Notes under the pieces: generated by a model
Databases searched by the model: none
Told to the model about the DNA's origin: nothing
The model's input: only the letters and a program-made list of their open reading frames with translations
Assembly: GCA_005799475.1 (NCBI GenBank)
Contig: SYGQ01000133.1
Coordinates: 1 to 7,085 of the forward strand
DNA: 7,085 bases
Source: Planctomycetia bacterium
Lineage (GTDB): Bacteria > Planctomycetota > Phycisphaerae > Phycisphaerales > SM1A02
Direction of reading: 5' to 3'
Part shown: piece after piece, positions 1-5,198 of the stretch
How the letters are laid out: each line of letters starts with the position of its first letter
Position numbering within the stretch: position 1 is the first letter of the stretch
Made by a program: the position numbers and the translations under genes

Positions 1-1231
1 CGCCGACCATGATGATGTCGGGGTCCTGGCGAAGGAGCGAGCGCAGTGCGCCCGAGAAGGTGAGCCCCGCCTTGATGTTGGTTTGCGTCTGATGCACGCC
101 GGGCAGGTTGCTTTCAACTGGATCTTCGACCGTCGAGACATTCAAGCTCTCGGTGTCGAAACCAGAGAGCACCGAGTAGAGCGTCGTCGACTTGCCGCTT
201 CCAGTCGGTCCGGTGACGAGGACAACGCCGTGCGGCTCGTCGATGACCTGACGAAAGAGCGTCGCCGTCGGCGCGCGGAAGCCGAGCTTGTCCAAGGCCA
301 GCCGCGAGCCGCCGACATCGATCACTCGCATCACAACCTTCTCGCCAAACTTGCCCGGCAGCGTGGAGACGCGAAGGTCAATCGGTCGTCCGCTCACGCG
401 GACGCTGATCTCGCCGTCCTGCGGGACGCGCCGTTCGGAGATGTCGAGCTTCGCCATGATTTTGATGCGGCTGGCGATCGCGGCATGCATCCGGTAGGGG
501 GGCTTCACGCGGACATGCAGCACGCCGTCGACGCGAAGGCGGACGCGCAGGTGGCCGTCGTCGGGTTCGATGTGGATGTCGGAGGCACCCTCAGAGACGG
601 CGCTCGCGATGATGTGATTGACGAGTCGGACGACGGGGCCGCTCGAGGCCTCCTCGTCGCCGCCCGACATTTCGGCCGTGTGATGCTCCGTGACTTCGCC
701 GACGACCTCCTCAAGGTTGCCGAGGATCTCCGCCACGAGAGATTCGGTCTGCTGGCCGTTGCGGTCGGCGGCGGGCTCGATCTCGGGCATTGGCACCGCG
801 AACGCCGCTTCGATCCGATCGGGAGTGCTGACGGCCACGCGAACTCGGAAGCCGGTGATTCGTGCGAGTTGCTCGCAGACGACAAAGTCATCAGGATTTG
901 AGGTGCACACGGTGAGCGTGCCGTCTGAGAGCGACATGGGAAGCACCATGTGTTCATTGCGGATCGCCTCAGGAACGAGAGCGCGCACGGCGACATCGGC
1001 CTCCGCACGCGGGTCCTCGATGAACTCGATCGTCTTCGCCTGCGCCAGCGCGCGAAGTAGTTGCTCCTCGGTGACGAAGCCGCGTTCGACGAGGATCTCG
1101 CCGAGCATCTTGCGCTGCGCGTTGGCGGACTGAATGGAGAGCGCTTCGCAGAGTTGCTCCGGCGACAGGAGTCGCGACTCAAGGAGCACTTGGCCGAGCG
1201 AGACGGTGAGTGGTCGGAGAGCTTCGTTCAT
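1..1231 (-). CDS. pilB: Type IV pilus / type II secretion assembly ATPase (PilB/GspE family), 3' end cut by window
   Basis: Hexameric cytoplasmic ATPase expected to power pilin or pseudopilin polymerisation at the inner membrane. Reading minus from ATG 1231, 410 codons are visible. Residues 8-145 form an MshEN/T2SSE_N-type domain with two repeats (LGQVLLESRLLSPEQL at 12-27, LGEILVERGFVTEEQL at 43-58). An acidic linker follows at about 150-198. The N2 domain begins at PVVRLVNHIIASAVSEGASDIH (199-220) and includes RVDGVLH and SRIKIMAKLDISERRVPQDG. Walker A is GPTGSGKST (341-349, Lys347). The Asp box is TVEDPVE (367-373). The window ends in Walker B (DPDIIMVG, 403-410), just before the catalytic Glu, so the zinc-binding C-terminal part is not seen. 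The ATG overlaps the upstream gene's stop (ATGA). No good Shine-Dalgarno lies before it, which suggests coupled translation. Family assignment is secure. PilB rather than GspE is inferred from the separate PilM/PilN neighbours. Confidence 0.95.
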   Translation of the reverse strand, partial: MNEALRPLTVSLGQVLLESRLLSPEQLCEALSIQSANAQRKMLGEILVERGFVTEEQLLRALAQAKTIEFIEDPRAEADVAVRALVPEAIRNEHMVLPMSLSDGTLTVCTSNPDDFVVCEQLARITGFRVRVAVSTPDRIEAAFAVPMPEIEPAADRNGQQTESLVAEILGNLEEVVGEVTEHHTAEMSGGDEEASSGPVVRLVNHIIASAVSEGASDIHIEPDDGHLRVRLRVDGVLHVRVKPPYRMHAAIASRIKIMAKLDISERRVPQDGEISVRVSGRPIDLRVSTLPGKFGEKVVMRVIDVGGSRLALDKLGFRAPTATLFRQVIDEPHGVVLVTGPTGSGKSTTLYSVLSGFDTESLNVSTVEDPVESNLPGVHQTQTNIKAGLTFSGALRSLLRQDPDIIMVG

Positions 1232-1779
1232 TGGGGGCCGTTGCTGAGGACGAGATCCATGTGAATCTCGTATTCACCGGCTGCCGATGCAAGCGTGACC
1301 GACCGTTGTCCAACCTTCATCAGCTGGAATCGTTGGCCGGTCTTGGAGTCCGTCCACGACTGCCCCACACGGAGCGTGCGACCGTCCAAGACCGCGTAGC
1401 AAGTGTCAAGCGTCGCCTGAAGCGACACGACGGGCGCGGCCTCGGGCGCTAGGGCCACCGTGGCCGTCTGGGCAACGAGGGTGGGCTTCGCTTCAACGGG
1501 CTGCTGAAAGGGGCTGCGGGTCGGGGTCGTGGCGAGGTTCCATGTTGGCATCGTGCCGATGAACTCGGCGGGGATCGCGCTGGAGGTCGTCGTGGAGGCC
1601 GTGGCGATTGGCGTTGCGGGCGCAGCAGTTGATGCTGCCGTCGATGCCTTGGGGGCCATCACGAGTTTGCCGGCGAAAATGCCGATTGCCGCGACGGCAG
1701 AGAGGAGCAAGAGGGCGAGCTGGCGAGGGGAGGTCCCGAGTCGACTCGCCAGAGCAGTCCATCCGTTGGCGAGACTCAT
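1228..1779 (-). CDS. Inner-membrane anchored GspC/PilP/GspB-like periplasmic protein
   Basis: 183 aa. A short cytoplasmic head (1-19) is followed by one hydrophobic segment (about 21-40, LALLLLSAVAAIGIFAGKLV). Next comes a low-complexity Ala/Thr/Ser/Pro linker (about 42-115) and a small predicted beta domain (118-176). In that domain, CYAVLDGRTLRVGQ...GQRFQLMKVGQRSVTLASAAGEYEI has the 'own-function residue, DGR/NGR-hxxG, hxxIxxxxVhL, xxxYxh' rhythm of the GspC homology region, PilP and the GspB C-terminal domain. Those domains contact the secretin or its partners. Its place between the PilO-like gene and the ATPase matches the usual PilP position. Unlike classical PilP it has no lipobox; the only Cys is residue 127. 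The ATG overlaps the previous stop (ATGA), with GAGGAG 8 nt upstream. A bridging role to an outer-membrane channel is inferred. Similarity is at the level of pattern, so family choice among the three is open. Confidence 0.62.
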   Translation of the reverse strand: MSLANGWTALASRLGTSPRQLALLLLSAVAAIGIFAGKLVMAPKASTAASTAAPATPIATASTTTSSAIPAEFIGTMPTWNLATTPTRSPFQQPVEAKPTLVAQTATVALAPEAAPVVSLQATLDTCYAVLDGRTLRVGQSWTDSKTGQRFQLMKVGQRSVTLASAAGEYEIHMDLVLSNGPQ

Positions 1780-2327
1780 GGTCGTGTCTCCTCAGCGATT
1801 TGGAAGAACTCTTCGACCGCGACCGTCGCTTGCACATGCTCGCCTGCCTGCCGAAGTTCGAGCGCGCGAACACGATTGAGGCCGGCTTCCGCCTCTGCGG
1901 TCCCAAGCGCCGCGAACACGGCACGGAACGACCCGGTCATTTGCATCTCGACGCAGCGACGATCGAGCTTGAGACCCGCTGGACGCGCGAGCATCGGCTC
2001 GCGGTCCCCGACCTTGATGGACTGATCCAGCACATCCTTGCCGTCGATGGGCCGGGTCAGTCTCGGGACAATCATGCTTTCATTGACATCAGTCCGCAGC
2101 GCATGGCCGCGCGTCTGGAGTTCACTGCGCAGCGACGCAAGCCGCGCCTGAAGGCGCTCATGCTCGTCGCGCTGGACGAGGTACTGGTCGGTGGCACGGG
2201 CGAGGTCCTTGCTGTCAAGGCGCATCTGCCGCGCCTTTGAGAAGTTGGGCAGCGCGACGACGGCGACGGCTGCGAGCGCGAGAGTGGCCGGCGCGATCGC
2301 CCAAATCCAGTAGGTGTTTCGCTTCAC
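1776..2327 (-). CDS. pilO: PilO/GspM-like inner-membrane alignment protein
   Basis: 183 aa, started at GTG 2327 because GGAGG sits 7 nt upstream and the GTG overlaps the stop of the PilN-like gene (GTGA). The longer open frame upstream is antisense-free noise inside pilN. Topology is classic for PilO/GspM: a short N-terminus, one transmembrane helix (about 7-27, including IAPATLALAAVAVVALP), a charged heptad-like coiled coil (about 33-75, DEHERLQARLASLRSEL), then a ferredoxin-like C-terminal half. The last part, VEMQMTGSFRAVFAAL (126-141) through VQATVAVEEFF (165-175), matches the family pattern of a beta strand, a helix and two further strands. The partner is expected to be the PilN-like protein encoded immediately upstream; in T4P the PilN/PilO heterodimer connects cytoplasmic PilM to periplasmic PilP. 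Sequence identity in this family is always low, so the call relies on topology and gene order. Confidence 0.72.
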   Translation of the reverse strand: MKRNTYWIWAIAPATLALAAVAVVALPNFSKARQMRLDSKDLARATDQYLVQRDEHERLQARLASLRSELQTRGHALRTDVNESMIVPRLTRPIDGKDVLDQSIKVGDREPMLARPAGLKLDRRCVEMQMTGSFRAVFAALGTAEAEAGLNRVRALELRQAGEHVQATVAVEEFFQIAEETRP

Positions 2328-2983
2328 TGACGCGCCTCCGCCGCGCGAATCCCGTGGCGCTTCGCGCTCACGACGGTGTCGTCGCTCGTCGAGGCCATCG
2401 GGTTCACTCGAAGCCGCATGACGAATTGCTGATCCGCGCTGCCGCCAGGCTTTGGGGCGGTGCGCTGCTCGACGATCGTGACACCGGCGAATGGCATTGT
2501 GGTCCTGAGGCCCGCCGCAAGAGCTTGCACACCTTCGGCGGTGGGAGCGCGGCCACTCAGGGTGATCAGGTAGGTCGGCCGCGATGCAGGAGCGCCCTTC
2601 GCGGCTTTGGCCTCGTCGAGCGTCACGCGCAGCGAGTCGAGCCAACTGCCCTCAGGCATGACATTCGCAATCGTCGCCACAATCTCGGTGGTGGCCACAG
2701 GCGAGCGCAGCATGCTGTCGGCCCCGAGCTCCGCCTGAAGCGCCGCGCTCTCGCGCATGCCCTGCGCGAGAAGTTCGTCAATCTTGCTCGCGCGATCGCG
2801 CATGGAGACGATCACATTGTGCTCGGCGTGCGCATTGCGAAGTTCCACGAACGAGCTCGTCACGACGCCGACGGCAAGCGTCGCCATGAGGACCGCGCCA
2901 AACTTGAACAGTCGGAGGTGACCGCGGCGGCGCACAACGCGCCTCGCATCCTCCGGCAGGAGATCAACAAAGAACTCGTTCAT
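2324..2983 (-). CDS. pilN: PilN-like inner-membrane alignment protein
   Basis: 219 aa. The N-terminus MNEFFVDLLPEDAR corresponds to the 'INLLP' cytoplasmic motif of PilN, which docks into PilM. A basic stretch (RRVVRRRGHLR) then precedes one transmembrane helix (about 28-46). A coiled coil follows (about 48-88). The C-terminal domain has the recognisable PilN/GspL-C layout: IVATIANVMPEGSWLDSLRV (101-120), where family members have 'l..LPdgvyLtsl', then YLITLSGRAPTAEGVQALAAGL (138-159). The strand QQFVMRLRVN (185-194) ends the fold. A tail of about 25 residues is extra and looks disordered. ATG 2983 overlaps the PilM-like stop (ATGA), with GGAGG 5 nt upstream inside the pilM end. Expected to pair with the PilO-like protein and recruit the PilM-like protein. 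Confidence 0.82.
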   Translation of the reverse strand: MNEFFVDLLPEDARRVVRRRGHLRLFKFGAVLMATLAVGVVTSSFVELRNAHAEHNVIVSMRDRASKIDELLAQGMRESAALQAELGADSMLRSPVATTEIVATIANVMPEGSWLDSLRVTLDEAKAAKGAPASRPTYLITLSGRAPTAEGVQALAAGLRTTMPFAGVTIVEQRTAPKPGGSADQQFVMRLRVNPMASTSDDTVVSAKRHGIRAAEARQ

Positions 2984-4071
2984 GCGACCCTCCGCGACGG
3001 AACCGCCGAAGGCGCGGCAGGCGAGGGGAGCACGAGGGCAAGCGCTGCATTCCAGGCCGCGCGTCCCCCAGCAGTCGTCGGTGCGTGCGACCAGTCCACG
3101 CGATGCGACGAATCGAAAACCTCAGTCGCGGCGCCGCACACGGACCCGATTGCGCTAGCGACGCCGGGCTCCTCAGCGAGAGGTCCGCTGACGCGAATGA
3201 GCTCAGGCCAAGAACCAGGCGCACGGCGCTCGACATGCCGGAGGCACTGAAGGACCTGTTCACCCAGTTGGCGCCAGCGCCATGCCTGCGACTGATCCTC
3301 AGCGCCCGCGACGGGAATGAGTTCCGCATGCAGCACGGCGCTCGACTCCCACTCGAAAGATCGGAAGTAAGTCAAGCCGTGGAGATTGAGGAGGGCAAGT
3401 GTGGCCCTGTCGCTCTCAAGATGAAGGAACCCGAAGGATGGGACTCGGCCGGAGTCCTTCATCATGTTCCAGCAGAGGCGCATCGCCGCGGCGCTCCCGA
3501 GCTCGGCACGACGCGTCTCAAGGCCCGCGTGTGTCAGAAGTGCGATCGCGCGCGCCACCATGGCGCGCTGCGAGGCAATCACGAGCACTTCCTGTGCGGT
3601 TCCACCGAGCGTGCCGTTTCGTATGGGCAGATGGCCCGATACAAGGTCCCCGCGCTCGACGCCGAGTCGATCGACGGCGACCCACGACACACTCTCGCGA
3701 AGTTCCTCGCTCGCGAGAGCGGGGACTTCGACGGCCTCACTGAAGACAGACGACGCCGGAAGCGCCATCGCGCACGCCGACCCACTGAAACGACCATGCT
3801 TGAGGGTCTCGCGGAGTCGCCGCACCGAGGCGTCGTCGACGGGACCTGCGTCAAAGATTCCCTTGACCGGTGGCAGGATGGCCGTCGCACAGACGCTGGG
3901 CGCCGAACTGGGCGCAGAGAGTTGAGCGATGCGCAGCGCGGTCTTGGAGAATTCGACGGCGATGGAGCTGCGCTGACCGTGTGACCTGAACAAGTTGGGC
4001 TCCGTGTGGGATTCGCTGCTTCCATCAATACTGTGCGCCGCGAGGGGACCTGTATCCCGCTCGCGGCGCAC
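2980..4071 (-). CDS. pilM: PilM/GspL-cytoplasmic-domain-like actin-fold protein with degenerate nucleotide motifs
   Basis: Up to 363 aa, soluble, with no signal or membrane segment. The PilM pattern is visible. SSIAVEFSKTALRIAQL (35-51) sits where PilM has 'IGIDfGSsalKlvqL'. VEVPALASEELRESVSWVAVDRLGV (114-138) corresponds to 'lpxmsekELreAIxweaerxip'. EVLVIASQRAMVARAIALL (161-179) precedes HAGLETRRAELGSAAAMRL. FGFLHLESDRATLALLNLHGLTYFRSF (213-239) sits at the phosphate-2 position. IRVSGPLAEEPGVASAIG (292-309) sits at the adenosine motif. The acidic/glycine residues of these motifs are mostly replaced, so ATP binding is doubtful. The start is uncertain: GTG 4071 has GGAG only 4 nt away, while TTG 3993 has GGAG at 6 nt and would place the first strand about 10 residues from the N-terminus, as is usual for PilM. 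It should sit on the cytoplasmic face, bound to the PilN-like tail. Confidence 0.75.
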   Translation of the reverse strand: MRRERDTGPLAAHSIDGSSESHTEPNLFRSHGQRSSIAVEFSKTALRIAQLSAPSSAPSVCATAILPPVKGIFDAGPVDDASVRRLRETLKHGRFSGSACAMALPASSVFSEAVEVPALASEELRESVSWVAVDRLGVERGDLVSGHLPIRNGTLGGTAQEVLVIASQRAMVARAIALLTHAGLETRRAELGSAAAMRLCWNMMKDSGRVPSFGFLHLESDRATLALLNLHGLTYFRSFEWESSAVLHAELIPVAGAEDQSQAWRWRQLGEQVLQCLRHVERRAPGSWPELIRVSGPLAEEPGVASAIGSVCGAATEVFDSSHRVDWSHAPTTAGGRAAWNAALALVLPSPAAPSAVPSRRVA

Positions 4072-4087
4072 GGCTCTCCACTTGTCT

Positions 4088-4108
4088 GCGCCGTCAGCAC
4101 GACGGCGC
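4088..4108 (-). other. Perfect 8-bp stem-loop between pilin and pilM-like genes
   Basis: On the minus strand the arms GCGCCGTC and GACGGCGC flank a 5-nt loop (GTGCT). The hairpin lies 24 nt after the pilin stop and 17 nt before the GTG of the pilM-like gene. No T-run follows, so it is not a standard intrinsic terminator. It could stabilise the 3' end of an abundant pilin transcript or attenuate read-through into the assembly genes; that role is inferred. Confidence 0.6.
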
Positions 4109-4132
4109 GAACGCTGTCATGAACTCACTCGG

Positions 4133-4486
4133 TCACGGCGTCGGGACGACCTTGCCGCTCGCGAAGGACCAGCCCTTCGCAGAGTCGACCTGGTTGACAT
4201 AGTCAGACGCCGTGCAGTAGCCCGCCGTGGCGAGCTTCGCGAGATCGGCATCGGCGATGGCGCCGTCTGTGGTGCCGATCGCGGTGCCGCCACCGGGAAG
4301 GAACTGGTTGTAGCGCGTGATCATGGTGAGGATCTGCGCGCCTCGGGCTTCGGCCGCCTCAGTCTGCGCATCTGTCAAGGCGCTCGTGACGCTCGGCACA
4401 ACCAGTGCAGCGAGTACGCCGAGGATGACGACGACAATGAGGATTTCGATCAGTGTGAATCCGCGTTTGACAGTACGAGCAATCAT
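4133..4486 (-). CDS. Major type IV pilin-like / GspG-like pseudopilin
   Basis: 117 aa from ATG 4486, chosen over longer in-frame starts because GGAGAA sits 7 nt upstream and the leader then becomes a normal class III signal. The leader MIARTVKRG is cut before F10: RG|FTLIEILIVVVILGVLAA, with Glu14 as the conserved mature +5 residue. The hydrophobic helix runs to about residue 30 and ends at Pro31, followed by an amphipathic stretch (TDAQTEAAEARGAQILTMITRYNQF, 36-60) typical of GspG/PilA-type N-terminal helices. The globular part is very small (about 60-117) and ends GWSFASGKVVPTP. There is one Cys (C85 region, AGYCTAS), so no disulfide loop, and no obvious GspG 'DPWG' calcium motif. Its own 5' leader and the hairpin after it suggest it can be expressed above the downstream assembly genes. 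It is the only pilin-signal gene on this strand, hence the likely main fibre subunit. Confidence 0.87.
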   Translation of the reverse strand: MIARTVKRGFTLIEILIVVVILGVLAALVVPSVTSALTDAQTEAAEARGAQILTMITRYNQFLPGGGTAIGTTDGAIADADLAKLATAGYCTASDYVNQVDSAKGWSFASGKVVPTP

Positions 4487-4496
4487 GAGAGTTCTC

Positions 4497-4532
4497 CAAA
4501 GAGGCGACTCCCTCTTCGTTGGGGGAGTCTTT
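4497..4532 (-). promoter_or_regulatory. Pilin leader: two mutually exclusive hairpins adjoining the Shine-Dalgarno
   Basis: In the minus-strand RNA, hairpin A pairs GACTCCC (4529-4523) with GGGAGTC (4512-4506), a perfect 7-bp stem. Hairpin B pairs CGAAGAGG (4518-4511) with CCTCTTTG (4504-4497), 8 bp with one G-U and a 6-nt loop. Bases 4511-4512 belong to both stems, and the rest of A's 3' arm forms B's loop, so only one can form. B includes the first G of the GGAG (4497-4494); A leaves it free. Pairing is seen directly; any switching function is inferred. Confidence 0.45.
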
Positions 4533-4543
4533 GTGGATGAGCT

Positions 4544-4564
4544 GGGTCTCGACAGTCGAAACCC
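4544..4564 (-). promoter_or_regulatory. 9-bp inverted repeat / hairpin in pilin leader
   Basis: Minus strand GGGTTTCGA, loop CTG, TCGAGACCC: nine consecutive RNA pairs including one U-G wobble. On the plus strand the same position is an A-C mismatch, which slightly favours a role in RNA read toward the pilin. It could instead be a protein-binding dyad in DNA. Confidence 0.45.
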
Positions 4565-4605
4565 GACACCAACACCATCGGAATGCGCCGCCGCTGAGCC
4601 AAGGC

Positions 4606-4617
4606 AACTTGAAAGTT
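4606..4617. promoter_or_regulatory. Short palindrome in AT-rich part of the divergent region
   Basis: AACTTGAAAGTT has perfect 5-bp arms around a 2-bp centre. It is short enough to arise by chance, but it sits in the AT-rich patch between the two divergent genes, where an operator would be expected. Confidence 0.25.
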
Positions 4618-4730
4618 TTCCGTAGAGATTTTGTCCCCCGTTGCTGTCGAGCCTCGGTTGCATTGAAAGGCCGGAAATCGAGAGTAGTTCCGTGCAGTTG
4701 TGCCAAGGGAAGGTCGAAGGGAACCGGGCC

Positions 4731-5198
4731 ATGGCGGTCGTCCGTCCCGGAATGACTCTGATTGAGTGCCTCGTCGCGATGGCGCTCGTTGTCGTCGCGG
4801 CATCCGTGATGGCATCAGCCGTTCACGAAGGACTCGCAGCGCAGGAGGATGCACTCACGATGACGCTCGCAGGGACCGCGGCTGAGTCGCGCGTTGCCGA
4901 GTACCTCGCAACACCATACGACACGATCGCCGTCGTGGACAGCGTGGAGCCCGTCGGTTCGATGTTGACCCCCGACGGGACCCCGTTCTCCGAGAGCTAT
5001 GGGAAGTTCAGTCGTCGGACACAGGTGGAACCATCGACGCTCACGGTTCCAGACTTCCCCGGGCTCGAGATCCCGGGCTACCTCGTGCGGATCACCGTAG
5101 CCGACATGTGGGAAGGCCAGGAGCGAAAGGTTGTGACGCTCCAGCGGTTCCGTCCGCAGACTCTCGAAGACATCGCCGCAGCGGACGCCACGCCATGA
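4731..5198 (+). CDS. GspI/PilV-like minor (pseudo)pilin
   Basis: 155 aa from ATG 4731, chosen because GAAGGG lies about 9 nt upstream and the leader becomes a short class III signal, MAVVRPG|MTLIECLVAMALVVVAASVMASA. Met at mature +1 with Glu at +5 (E12), and the 'GMTLIE' form in general, is characteristic of GspI-type minor pseudopilins. The hydrophobic helix spans about 13-32. The remaining part (about 60-145) is beta-rich, with GYLVRITVADMWEGQERKVVTLQRFRP (116-142) forming the usual C-terminal strand pair and ending near the C-terminus. It is first in the plus-strand operon and overlaps the next gene by ATGA. In T2SS, GspI, J and K form a tip complex that primes assembly; the same gene order I-J-K here supports that role. 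PilV is the T4P equivalent and cannot be excluded. Confidence 0.82.
   Translation: MAVVRPGMTLIECLVAMALVVVAASVMASAVHEGLAAQEDALTMTLAGTAAESRVAEYLATPYDTIAVVDSVEPVGSMLTPDGTPFSESYGKFSRRTQVEPSTLTVPDFPGLEIPGYLVRITVADMWEGQERKVVTLQRFRPQTLEDIAAADATP

Larger units (their letters stand above)
4487..4730. promoter_or_regulatory. Divergent intergenic region controlling the pilin/assembly operon (minus) and the minor-pilin operon (plus)
   Basis: A 244-bp stretch between the two start codons. It must contain, or lie downstream of, promoters for both directions. The most AT-rich part is about 4606-4634 and is the best promoter candidate area. I could not find a convincing -35/-10 pair on either strand, nor a correctly spaced sigma-54 -24/-12 element. 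The left half (4497-4564) is rich in inverted repeats, reported separately. Longer open frames crossing it are unlikely to be coding, because both flanking genes have good Shine-Dalgarno sites directly before class III signal peptides. Confidence 0.7.

Noticed and set aside
83..901. Plus-strand open frame of 272 codons
   Set aside because: Antisense to the ATPase gene, whose frame carries Walker A, Asp box and N2 motifs. The frame is open only because of GC-rich codon bias; its translation is Arg/Asp-rich with no recognisable domain.
505..1182. Minus-strand open frame of 225 codons overlapping the ATPase
   Set aside because: Same strand but wrong frame; its translation is Ser/Arg/Pro-rich, while the ATPase frame over the same bases shows the MshEN repeats.
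2237..3250. Plus-strand open frame of 337 codons
   Set aside because: Antisense to the PilO-, PilN- and PilM-like genes; the composition is Arg/Ala/His-rich and it crosses three real gene junctions. A similar antisense frame at 3085-3984 was rejected for the same reason.
4094..4120. Eight-codon frame MTAFAPSC ending inside the 4088-4108 hairpin, a possible leader peptide
   Set aside because: Too short to support, with no clear ribosome site and no run of regulatory codons.
4609..4637. TTGAAA as a -35 box for the minor-pilin operon
   Set aside because: The hexamer is good, but no acceptable -10 lies 16-18 nt downstream.
4684..4712. Possible sigma-54 promoter reading toward the pilin (TTGGCAC...GCAC)
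   Set aside because: The GG and GC dinucleotides are about 3 nt too close for a -24/-12 element, and the distance to the pilin start would be long.
4641..4730. Upstream extension of the GspI-like gene to TTG 4641
   Set aside because: It would put about 30 extra residues before the class III signal; ATG 4731 has the proper spacing and leader length.
5058..5077. Two CCCGGG sites 14 bp apart with a CTCGAG between them
   Set aside because: They encode the ordinary PGLEIPG stretch of the GspI-like protein; codon bias explains the repeats.
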